Shown one piece after another: positions 1 to 5,056 of a DNA stretch of 5,056 nucleotides. The DNA lies in contig JAKLKT010000448.1 of NCBI GenBank assembly GCA_023150495.1, positions 1-5,056 on the forward strand. Direction: 5' to 3'. Both the position numbers and the translations under genes were made by a program. The DNA is from Planctomycetota bacterium. GTDB lineage: Bacteria > Planctomycetota > PLA2. The first letter of the stretch is position 1. Every line of letters begins with the position of its first letter. The notes under the pieces were generated by a model. It made no database searches. It saw only the letters and a list, made by a program, of their open reading frames with translations, and had not been told where the DNA came from.

Positions 1-458
1 CACTGCGCGGCGACCGCGTCGATCGGATACCCGCCCGCCTTGAGCAGCAGGTAGACCTGCTCCCCCACGGCCGCCGCCTTGTCGTCGATCCAGTTGAGGT
101 CGCCGTAGCTGCTGTTCGAGACGTGGTGGTCGATGTTCACGATGCGCGCGCCCCTCGGCCGCTCCGATAGGACGCGGCCGAGCCGGTCCGGGCCGCCGGC
201 GTCGAGCGCGAGGACGAGGTCGGCCGCGGGCACCGGGCCCTTCCCGAGGACCGCGATCGACTCGTAGCCCGGCAGGAAGGAATAGACGGGGGGTGCGGGG
301 GCCTCTGTGACGAGGGCGACCTTCTTCCCGCGGGGCTCGAGCGCGCGCTTCAGGGCGAGCCCGCAGCCGAGGCCGTCGCCGTCCATCGGGCTGTGGGTCG
401 CGCAGAGGATCGACCGCGCGTCGCGGATCGCCGCGAGGATGTCGGACGGGACGATCAA
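1..458 (-). CDS. nrnA: DHH family phosphoesterase, NrnA-like, N-terminal part (partial at the left edge)
   Basis: The first 152 residues of a DHH-family phosphoesterase; the rest of the DHH domain and the expected DHHA1 domain lie outside. NrnA-type enzymes use two Mn2+ ions to degrade very short RNAs and often dephosphorylate pAp; relatives cleave cyclic dinucleotide products. Metal-binding motifs seen from the TTG start: motif I HSPMDGDGLGC (22-32, His22, Asp26, Asp28), motif II LALDAGGPDRLG (83-94, Asp86), and motif III NIDHHVSNSSYGDLNWID (108-125, Asp110-His111-His112). PPVYSFLPG (56-64) and KAAAVGEQVYLLL (127-139) also fit the family. The TTG at 456-458 is favoured because it gives the expected N-terminus (IVPSDILAAIRDARSILCATH), overlaps the ridA stop as TTGA, and has GAGG eight bases upstream; no ATG occurs before motif I. 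Motif I ends GLGC where many members have AxGS. The exact substrate cannot be assigned, so the gene symbol is tentative. Confidence 0.87.
   Translation of the reverse strand, partial: MIVPSDILAAIRDARSILCATHSPMDGDGLGCGLALKRALEPRGKKVALVTEAPAPPVYSFLPGYESIAVLGKGPVPAADLVLALDAGGPDRLGRVLSERPRGARIVNIDHHVSNSSYGDLNWIDDKAAAVGEQVYLLLKAGGYPIDAVAAQ
289..302 (+). repeat. G-rich short repeat, copy inside the nrnA-like gene
   Basis: GGGGGTGCGGGGGC on the plus strand. On the coding strand it again reads A-P-A-P-P (residues 53-57), in the same frame as the oppC copy. Proline is common at this point in the family, just before YxFLPG, so this copy may be chance or protein-driven. Confidence 0.4.
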
Positions 459-841
459 GCGCGGCGCCTCGCGATCGCGTCGATCTCGACGAGCGCCCCT
501 CGGGGCAGCGCCGCGACGGCGACCGTCGAGCGCGAGGGCCGGTGGAGGCCGAACGCCTGGCCGTAGATGTCGTTCATCGCCGCGAAGTCCGCCATGTCCG
601 TCAGGAACACCGTCGTCCGCAGGACGAGGTCGAGCCCGGAGCCGCCCGCGTCGAGGACCGCGGCGAGGTTCCTGAGCACCTGGCGCGTCTGCTCGGCCGC
701 GGTCGAGCCCCTGAGCTCGCCCGTGGCCGGGTCGAGCGCGATCTGCCCGGAGCAGAAGAGCAGGTCGCCCATGCCGACGGCCTGGGAATAGGGCCCGATC
801 GCCTTGGGCGCGCCGTTGGTCGCGACGAAGTCCAATCCCAT
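455..841 (-). CDS. ridA: RidA family reactive enamine/imine deaminase
   Basis: 128-residue RidA (YjgF/YER057c/UK114) protein, almost the same length as E. coli RidA. The family forms trimers in the cytosol and hydrolyses reactive 2-aminoacrylate and related imines, made by PLP enzymes such as serine/threonine dehydratase, to keto acids and ammonia. Visible marks: NGAPKAIGPYSQAV (9-22, with Tyr18), FCSGQIALDPATGEL (29-43), TVFLTDMADFAAMNDIY (77-93), RPSRSTVAVAALP (101-113) and ALVEIDAIA (116-124). Arg104 corresponds to the catalytic Arg105 of E. coli RidA and Glu119 to its Glu120, so an active deaminase of the RidA subfamily is expected. The ATG at 839-841 matches the family N-terminus, but no Shine-Dalgarno precedes it; a GTG at 866-868 would add nine residues. 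The gene lies 36 bases after oppF, and its stop overlaps the start of the next gene. Confidence 0.94.
   Translation of the reverse strand: MGLDFVATNGAPKAIGPYSQAVGMGDLLFCSGQIALDPATGELRGSTAAEQTRQVLRNLAAVLDAGGSGLDLVLRTTVFLTDMADFAAMNDIYGQAFGLHRPSRSTVAVAALPRGALVEIDAIARRRA
467..470 (-). promoter_or_regulatory. Shine-Dalgarno for the TTG start of the nrnA-like gene
   Basis: GAGG on the minus strand, eight bases before the TTG at 456-458 and inside the end of ridA. Together with the TTGA stop/start overlap it makes the unusual TTG initiation believable. Confidence 0.55.
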
Positions 842-858
842 GGGGTGGAGGATTCTAC

Positions 859-874
859 GCCCCCGCACCCCCTC
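859..874 (-). repeat. G-rich short repeat, copy in the oppF-ridA gap
   Basis: GAGGGGGTGCGGGGGC on the minus strand. It fills almost half of the 36-base gap (842-877) between oppF and ridA. The same 16 bases occur on the plus strand at 3653-3668, and the inner 14 also at 289-302. This copy is non-coding if ridA starts at the ATG at 841; it would encode the first residues if the GTG at 866-868, which lies within the repeat, were used. There is no inverted repeat with a T-run, so it does not look like an intrinsic terminator. Confidence 0.6.
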
Positions 875-877
875 TTA

Positions 878-1849
878 TCACTTCTCGTGGAGGAAGCACG
901 CAGCGGCGTGGCCGGGACGGTGCTCTTTCAAGACAGGCGCCTCCTCGGCGCACCGGTCGAACGCCTTCGGGCACCGTGTGCGGAAGGGGCAGCCGCGGAT
1001 CTCCTGGTCGGGGCTCGGCACGTCGCCCGTGAGCACGATCCGCTGGCGGCGGGACTCGATGTCCGGATCGGGGATCGGCACCGCCGATAACAACGCTTCC
1101 GTATACGGATGGAGCGGCTCGGTGTAGAGGCGATGCGACGGGGCGGTCTCGACGATCCTCCCGAGGTACATCACCGCGACGCGGCGCGAGATGTGGCGGA
1201 CGACGGAGAGGTCGTGCGCGATGAAGAGGTACGCGACGCCGAGGCGCCGCTGGAGGTCCATGAGCAGGTTGATCACCTGCGCCTGGATCGAGACGTCGAG
1301 CGCGCTGACCGGCTCGTCGCAGACGATCAGCTCGGGGTCGAGCACGAGTGCCCTTGCGAGCCCTATCCGCTGCCGCTGGCCTCCGCTGAACTCGTGCGGG
1401 TAGCGGAGCTTGTAGCGCGGGTCGAGGCCCACGAGCTCGAGCGCGTGCGAGACCTTCTCGTCGAGCTCCCCGCGGCCGAGCTTCCCGTGGATCTCGAGCG
1501 GCTCGCCGACGATCGAGCCGACGGTCATCCGCGGGTTCAGGCTCGCGTAGGGGTCCTGGAAGATCATCTGGAGGTGCGGGCGGACGGCGAGCATGCCCTT
1601 GCGCGAGAGTGCCGCGAGGTCGACGCCCTGGAAGAGGATCGAGCCCGCCGTCGGGTCGTAGAGGCGGACGATGCAGCGGGCGACGGTCGTCTTCCCGCAG
1701 CCCGACTCGCCGACGAGCCCCAGTGTCTCGCCCTGCGCGAGCCGGAAGTCGACGCCGTCCACCGCGCGGACGAGCCCCGGCGGCCGGAAGAGCCCGCGTC
1801 TCACCGGGAAGTGCATCCGGAGGCCCTCGACCTCGAGCAGCGCGCTCAC
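878..1849 (-). CDS. oppF: Oligopeptide ABC transporter ATP-binding protein OppF
   Basis: 323-residue second ATPase subunit, pairing with OppD under the OppBC channel. Motifs: Walker A GESGCGKT (47-54), Q-loop MIFQDPYASLNP (Q98), signature FSGGQRQR (154-161), Walker B LIVCDEP with Glu179, D-loop ALD, switch His212. The characteristic OppF/DppF N-terminal insertion before Walker A (HFPVRRGLFRPPGLVRAVDGV, about 13-33) and the C-terminal LHPYTEALLSAVP (246-258) separate it from OppD. The C-terminal cysteine motif is complete: GCPFRTRC (Cys287, Cys293), DRC (Cys300) and AAC (Cys318), the pattern linked in this family to a [4Fe-4S] cluster. Both ATPases keep the catalytic Glu and His, so neither site looks dead. 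The GTG start at 1847-1849 is chosen for the GTGA overlap with oppD and the GAGGTGA ribosome site four bases upstream. The open frame extending to 1924 is an out-of-frame reading of oppD. Confidence 0.96.
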   Translation of the reverse strand: MSALLEVEGLRMHFPVRRGLFRPPGLVRAVDGVDFRLAQGETLGLVGESGCGKTTVARCIVRLYDPTAGSILFQGVDLAALSRKGMLAVRPHLQMIFQDPYASLNPRMTVGSIVGEPLEIHGKLGRGELDEKVSHALELVGLDPRYKLRYPHEFSGGQRQRIGLARALVLDPELIVCDEPVSALDVSIQAQVINLLMDLQRRLGVAYLFIAHDLSVVRHISRRVAVMYLGRIVETAPSHRLYTEPLHPYTEALLSAVPIPDPDIESRRQRIVLTGDVPSPDQEIRGCPFRTRCPKAFDRCAEEAPVLKEHRPGHAAACFLHEK

Positions 1850-2769
1850 GGCTTCACCTCGACGAAGCACGCCTTCCGGTGGCCCTCGCCCGCGGACTCG
1901 AGCCGCGGCACGTCGGCGCGGCACCGCTCCTCGGAGAGGTTCGGCGGGAGGCCCGGGATCGTCCGCAGCTGCGCGCCCTCCTTCTCATCGAGCCGGGGCA
2001 GGGAGGCGAGGAGCGCCTTCGTGTAGGGGTGGCGCGGCGTCTTGAAGAGCGCGCGCGTCGGGCCCTCCTCGACGATCTTCCCGGCGTACATGACGCGCAC
2101 GCGCTCGCACATGCCCGCGACGACGCCGAGATCGTGGGTGATGAGGATCACGGACATCCGGCGTTCCGCGCGGAGCTTCCGGAGAAGGTCGAGGATCTGC
2201 GCCTGGATCGTGACGTCGAGCGCGGTCGTCGGCTCGTCGGCGATGAGGAGAAGGGGCTCGCAGGCGAGCGCGATCGCGATCATGACGCGCTGGCGCATGC
2301 CGCCGCTGAACTGGTGCGGGTAGTCGCGGAGGCGTCGCGACGCCCCCGGGATCCCGACCTCCTCGAGGAGCGCGACGGCGCGGTCGCGCGCTGCGCCGCG
2401 CCGCATGCCCTTGTGCACCTCGAGCACCTCGCACACCTGCTCCTCGACGGTGAGGAAGGGATTGAGCGAGGTCATCGGGTCCTGGAAGATCATCGCCATC
2501 CGGTTGCCACGGAGGCGCCGCATCTCCTCGGCGGAGAGCGTGAGCAGGTCCTTGCCCTCGAAGCGGAGCGCATCGGCCTCGACCTTGCCCGGCGGCTCGA
2601 CGAGGCCCATGAGCGAGAGCATGGTGACGCTCTTGCCGGAGCCCGACTCCCCCACGACCCCCACGACCTCGCCTTCGTTGACGTCGAGATCGACGCCGTC
2701 GACGGCCCGGACGACCCCCTCGTCGGAGCGGAAGGTGGTGCGGAGGTTCCGGATCTCGAGGAGGCTCAC
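1846..2769 (-). CDS. oppD: Oligopeptide ABC transporter ATP-binding protein OppD, with reduced C-terminal cysteine motif
   Basis: 307-residue cytoplasmic ATPase that drives import with OppF. All ABC motifs are intact: Walker A GESGSGKS (40-47), Q-loop IFQDPMTSLNP (Q96), signature FSGGMRQR (154-161), Walker B LLLIADEP with Glu179, D-loop ALD, and switch His212. The peptide-transporter C-terminal extension follows: RHPYTKALLASLP (246-258) and IPGLPPNL (271-278). The oddity is just after that. Family members usually continue with C-P-F-x-x-R-C before a third cysteine; here PPNL runs almost directly into SEERC (Cys283) and then HRKAC (Cys301), so the first two cysteines are missing. This explains why the protein is somewhat shorter than the usual 320-335 residues. 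The frame is open throughout, so it looks like a clean in-frame loss. The GTG start at 2767-2769 has a strong GGGGAGG ribosome site and a GTGA overlap with oppC; the open frame further upstream is the shadow of oppC. Confidence 0.95.
   Translation of the reverse strand: MSLLEIRNLRTTFRSDEGVVRAVDGVDLDVNEGEVVGVVGESGSGKSVTMLSLMGLVEPPGKVEADALRFEGKDLLTLSAEEMRRLRGNRMAMIFQDPMTSLNPFLTVEEQVCEVLEVHKGMRRGAARDRAVALLEEVGIPGASRRLRDYPHQFSGGMRQRVMIAIALACEPLLLIADEPTTALDVTIQAQILDLLRKLRAERRMSVILITHDLGVVAGMCERVRVMYAGKIVEEGPTRALFKTPRHPYTKALLASLPRLDEKEGAQLRTIPGLPPNLSEERCRADVPRLESAGEGHRKACFVEVKP
1854..1860 (-). promoter_or_regulatory. Strong Shine-Dalgarno for oppF
   Basis: GAGGTGA on the minus strand, four bases before the GTG of oppF and within the last codons of oppD. 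It matches the extended anti-Shine-Dalgarno of 16S rRNA and fixes the GTG start that overlaps the oppD stop. Confidence 0.75.
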
Positions 2770-3680
2770 GCGCGCCTCCCCTTCGGGTCGAAGGCGTCGC
2801 GGAGCCCGTCCCCGAGGAAGTTCAACGCGAGGAGCGTGGTGCCGAGGAAGAGCGCGGGGAAGGTGAGGATCCACCAGTACGTCTCGATCGGGTTCAGGGC
2901 CCGCGCGCCGTCCGACGCGAGGAGCCCCCACGACGTGTGTGGCTCCTGGATCCCGAGCCCCAGATACGAGAGGAAGGCCTCCTGGAGGATCACGGACGGG
3001 ACCATGAGCGTCGAGTAGACGATGACGGGACCCATGACGTTCGGCAGCAGGTGACGGAGGAGGATGCGGCTTCGCGAAGCGCCGATCGTGCGCGCCGCCT
3101 GCACGAACTCGCGCCCCTTGTACGCGAGGACCTGCCCGCGCACGATGCGCGCGGTCGTGAGCCACTGGAACAGGCCGAGGGCCGCGAAGATGGGCACGAG
3201 GCCTCGCTTCTCGACGACGACGAGGATGAGCAGGACGATGAGCATGTATGGGACGCCATAGAGCACGTCCACGAAGCGCATCATGAGGTTGTCGAGGCGG
3301 CCGCCGGCGTACCCGGCGATCGAGCCGTAGAGCGTCCCGATCACGACGGCAACAAGCGTCGCGACGAGGCCGATGAGCAGCGAGATGCGGCCGCCGTAGA
3401 AGCACCTGGCGAACAGGTCGCGACCGAGCTCGTCCGTCCCGAAGGGGTGGAAGCTGCCCGTGATCGCGCTGTGCCCCGGCGGCTCGAACTTCGCTGCCGT
3501 GTGCTGCTCCTTGTGGTCGATTCGCCACGGTACGACCACGCAGGCGATCACGAGGACGGCAAGGAAGGCCGCGCTGACCGTTGCTGCGCGGTTGCGGAGC
3601 AGCCGACGGAGCGCGTCCTGCCAGAGGCTGCGTCCGGCGACGGCCTCATCCGGAGGGGGTGCGGGGGCAGCAACGGTCAC
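2766..3680 (-). CDS. oppC: Oligopeptide/dipeptide ABC transporter permease OppC
   Basis: 304-residue second permease subunit, partner of OppB in the membrane channel. A proline/alanine-rich cytoplasmic N-terminus (residues 4-10) precedes an OppC N-terminal segment LWQDALRRLLRNRAATVSA (19-37) and the first membrane helix (about 33-51). The conserved HPFGTDELGRDLFARCFYGG (78-97) is diagnostic for OppC/DppC. Further hydrophobic segments lie near 98-123, 138-156, 160-175, 215-235 and 268-290. The EAA loop is EFVQAARTIGASRSRILLRH and following residues (191-221). The GTG start at 3678-3680 is supported by the GTGA overlap with the oppB stop and by GAGG eight bases upstream. The stop in turn overlaps the oppD start, so translation of C and D is probably coupled to B. 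Part of the N-terminal codons is a copy of a repeated G-rich word, seen on the other strand. Confidence 0.96.
   Translation of the reverse strand: MTVAAPAPPPDEAVAGRSLWQDALRRLLRNRAATVSAAFLAVLVIACVVVPWRIDHKEQHTAAKFEPPGHSAITGSFHPFGTDELGRDLFARCFYGGRISLLIGLVATLVAVVIGTLYGSIAGYAGGRLDNLMMRFVDVLYGVPYMLIVLLILVVVEKRGLVPIFAALGLFQWLTTARIVRGQVLAYKGREFVQAARTIGASRSRILLRHLLPNVMGPVIVYSTLMVPSVILQEAFLSYLGLGIQEPHTSWGLLASDGARALNPIETYWWILTFPALFLGTTLLALNFLGDGLRDAFDPKGRRA
2775..2781 (-). promoter_or_regulatory. Strong Shine-Dalgarno for oppD
   Basis: GGGGAGG on the minus strand, five bases before the GTG of oppD and embedded in the final codons of oppC. It decides the oppD start against the longer open frame that runs upstream through oppC. 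Confidence 0.75.
3653..3668 (+). repeat. G-rich short repeat, copy inside the oppC N-terminal codons
   Basis: GAGGGGGTGCGGGGGC on the plus strand, identical over 16 bases to the copy in the oppF-ridA gap but in the opposite orientation. On the coding (minus) strand it reads A-P-A-P-P (OppC residues 5-9), in the variable cytoplasmic tail before the first membrane helix. Confidence 0.55.
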
Positions 3681-4597
3681 TTCCCGAGCCTCACTCGCGG
3701 GTCGAGGAAACCGTACGCGATATCAACCAGGAGGTTGAAGCAGACGAGGAGCGTCGAGTAGACGATCACCACGCCGAGGATCAGCGAGAAGTCGCGATTG
3801 ATCGCCGAGTTGACGAAGTGCATCCCCATCCCGGGAATGCGGAAGAGCTTCTCCACCACGAAGCTTCCCGTGAAGATCGCCGCGGCTGCGGGGCCGAGAT
3901 ACGAGATGACAGGGAGGATCGCGCCGCGGACGAGGTGCTTCAGGACGATCTCGCCCTTCGGCAGCCCCTTCGCCTTGGCGGTGCGAACGTAGTCCTCGTG
4001 GACGACCTCGAGGACGCCCGCGCGCGCGAGCCGCGCGATCACCGCCGCGAAGGGCGCGGACAAGGTGATCGCCGGCAGCATGAGCTGCTTCACCGTGCCC
4101 CAGCCGCCGACGGGGAGGGACTCCCACTTGAAGACGAGCCACATGACGAGGAAGGCGCCGATCACGAAGGCAGGGAGCGAGATGCCGACAAGCGCGATCG
4201 CCATCGAGCCGTAGTCCCACACCGAGTTCTGGCGCAGCCCGGCCAGGAACCCGGCCGGGATGCCGATCAGCAGCGCCAGGAAGAGCGCGAGAAGGCCAAG
4301 GGTGAGCGAAACGGGGATCGCCGCGCCGAGCAGATCGTTGACCGTGCGCCCCTGCACCTTGAACGACGGGCCGAGATCGCCGCGCGCGAGCCCCTTCAGG
4401 TACTCGCCGAACCACTTCCAGCCGCTCTTGTCCGTCCCCCACTTCTTCTCGATCTGCGCCTCGATCTGCGCGTCGACTTTCCTCTCCGCAGCGAAGGGGC
4501 TTCCCGGTGCCGTCCGCATGAGCCAGGTCGTGATGCCGAGGATCACGAGGAGGATGGCCGGGAGCCACAGAAGGCGGAGCAGGGCGTAGCGCAGCAT
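3677..4597 (-). CDS. oppB: Oligopeptide/dipeptide ABC transporter permease OppB
   Basis: 306-residue inner-membrane permease of the BPD_transp_1 family, one half of the OppBC translocation channel; the length is normal for OppB. It opens MLRYALLRLL with a first membrane segment at about residues 9-28. A soluble stretch carrying ERKVDAQIEAQIEKKWG (38-54) and GDLGPSFKVQGRTVNDLL (73-90), typical of OppB, follows. Further hydrophobic segments lie near 95-120, 130-157, 172-190, 229-249 and 270-291. The cytoplasmic EAA coupling loop that docks on the ATPases is EDYVRTAKAKGLPKGEIVLKH and flanking residues (about 197-230). The ATG at 4595-4597 was chosen because the frame upstream overlaps oppA and the family begins here. 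Its Shine-Dalgarno is weak: the purine run GGAAGGA lies 14 bases upstream, at 4612-4618. The stop overlaps the oppC start. Confidence 0.96.
   Translation of the reverse strand: MLRYALLRLLWLPAILLVILGITTWLMRTAPGSPFAAERKVDAQIEAQIEKKWGTDKSGWKWFGEYLKGLARGDLGPSFKVQGRTVNDLLGAAIPVSLTLGLLALFLALLIGIPAGFLAGLRQNSVWDYGSMAIALVGISLPAFVIGAFLVMWLVFKWESLPVGGWGTVKQLMLPAITLSAPFAAVIARLARAGVLEVVHEDYVRTAKAKGLPKGEIVLKHLVRGAILPVISYLGPAAAAIFTGSFVVEKLFRIPGMGMHFVNSAINRDFSLILGVVIVYSTLLVCFNLLVDIAYGFLDPRVRLGK
3689..3692 (-). promoter_or_regulatory. Shine-Dalgarno for oppC
   Basis: GAGG on the minus strand, eight bases before the GTG of oppC and inside the last codons of oppB. It supports the GTG start that overlaps the oppB stop as GTGA. 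Confidence 0.6.
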
Positions 4598-4604
4598 GCA
4601 GCGG

Positions 4605-5056
4605 TCAGCGGTCCTTCCTGTAGAAGCCGCGCAGCGGGTGCATGTCAAGCATGTTGGGCACTCTCGTGCCGTCCGGCCTGTCGAGGTAGGTGTAACAGCC
4701 GCCGATGTGCGGCTTCACGAGCGTCTTCGTCACGTAGAAGTAGATGGGCAGGATCGGCACGTCGATCTCGCACACGAGCCGGTCCATCTCCTTGAGCACG
4801 AGCATGCGCGTCCTGGACAGCGCCGCAAGCCGCTCGGGGGACCCCCCCGGCAATGATCGAGCTGCCTCGACGAGCGCTCGCAGCGCGTCCCCCTCGACGA
4901 GCGTGGAGTAGAGCGTCTCGTCCGGCGATGCGACGAAGCCCATGATGTCCTTCGCGATGGCGTAGAGGCGGTCGTAGAGAGGGCTCGCGTACCCCGTCTG
5001 GTTGTTCCCGTTGTCCGCGATCCAGAGGTCGAGGAAGGTGATCGGGTCCATGTAGT
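4605..5056 (-). CDS. oppA: Peptide ABC transporter substrate-binding protein, C-terminal part (partial at the right edge)
   Basis: About 150 C-terminal residues of a family 5 (SBP_bac_5, OppA/DppA type) extracellular solute-binding protein, which captures peptides outside the membrane and delivers them to the OppBC channel. The start and any signal peptide lie beyond the window. The first complete codon is TAC at 5052-5054; the ATG at 5049-5051 is internal, because the protein already reads YMDPITFLDLW, matching the family's D-Y-x-D-P-x-T-F-L-D segment. Other family marks are NNQTGYASPLYDRL, then VPILPIYFYVTKTLVKP, and the closing MHPLRGFY. Between YDRL and VPILP there are about 67 residues, around 30 more than in the E. 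coli-type proteins I remember, so an extra helical segment is likely. The stop codon is 7 bases before the oppB start. Whether the ligand is a dipeptide, an oligopeptide or another solute cannot be read from this fragment. Confidence 0.93.
   Translation of the reverse strand, partial: YMDPITFLDLWIADNGNNQTGYASPLYDRLYAIAKDIMGFVASPDETLYSTLVEGDALRALVEAARSLPGGSPERLAALSRTRMLVLKEMDRLVCEIDVPILPIYFYVTKTLVKPHIGGCYTYLDRPDGTRVPNMLDMHPLRGFYRKDR

Noticed and set aside
842..877. The oppF-ridA gap as a terminator or G-quadruplex
   Set aside because: Only two long G-runs are present, too few for an intramolecular quadruplex, and there is no stem followed by a T-run on the minus strand.
542..1090. A 182-residue plus-strand open frame crossing ridA and the end of oppF
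   Set aside because: It is antisense to RidA, whose length, motifs and catalytic Arg/Glu are all intact. The translation shows no family features.
1609..3018. A 469-residue open frame on the plus strand, opposite oppF, oppD and oppC
   Set aside because: It is antisense to three genes with full conserved motifs. Its protein is rich in Arg, Ala, Glu and Asp with no recognisable domain, as expected when G/C third-position bias removes stop codons from the opposite strand. Similar plus-strand frames at 1109-2026, 2937-3761 and 3581-4795 are rejected for the same reason.
2770..3528. A possible 250-residue N-terminal extension of OppD, or a fusion upstream of it
   Set aside because: The stretch is an alternative-frame reading of oppC. 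The OppD family start, a strong ribosome site and the GTGA overlap all place the start at 2769.
4836..4848. GGGGGACCCCCCC in oppA as a hairpin terminator or a phase-variable homopolymer
   Set aside because: The complementary runs are separated by one base, so no stable loop can form, and no T-run follows. The protein reads in frame through it as LPGGSPERL, so there is no sign of slippage; it is only a place to watch for sequencing error.

Overview
This is a GC-rich window (roughly two thirds G+C by eye) in which every gene I can support lies on the minus strand, so the genes read from the right edge to the left. The order is the end of a peptide-binding protein gene (oppA, partial), two permease genes (oppB, oppC), two ATPase genes (oppD, oppF), ridA, and the start of a DHH phosphoesterase gene of the NrnA type (partial). 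Together they form one tightly packed, probably co-transcribed block: oppA-oppB-oppC-oppD-oppF-ridA-nrnA. The largest gap is 36 bases. Three successive junctions (B/C, C/D, D/F) are GTGA overlaps and ridA/nrnA is a TTGA overlap.

The source looks like a free-living, high-GC bacterium. The strong third-position G/C bias, frequent GTG starts and absence of any close sequence I recognise would fit an uncultured or environmental lineage (Planctomycetota, Acidobacteriota, Myxococcota-like groups and others are all possible). Nothing in the window decides the phylum.

Region by region (positions on the + strand): 4605-5056 is the C-terminal part of the periplasmic solute-binding protein; 3677-4597 and 2766-3680 are the two membrane subunits that form the channel; 1846-2769 and 878-1849 are the two nucleotide-binding subunits that power it; 455-841 is a RidA imine deaminase with its key residues present; 1-458 is the N-terminal half of the DHH catalytic domain. 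The first five genes make a complete ABC importer for di- or oligopeptides. RidA would remove reactive enamine/imine intermediates from amino-acid breakdown, and the NrnA-like protein would hydrolyse very short RNAs, pAp or a related phosphodiester or phosphate substrate. A link between peptide uptake and RidA through amino-acid catabolism is plausible but inferred.

No mobile element, RNA gene, CRISPR array, terminator or promoter is visible, and no stretch over 300 bases lacks a gene. I do not see an undescribed system here. The points most worth checking are the loss of half of the C-terminal cysteine cluster in OppD while OppF keeps all four cysteines, and a G-rich 14-16-base word that occurs three times, once in the ridA leader.
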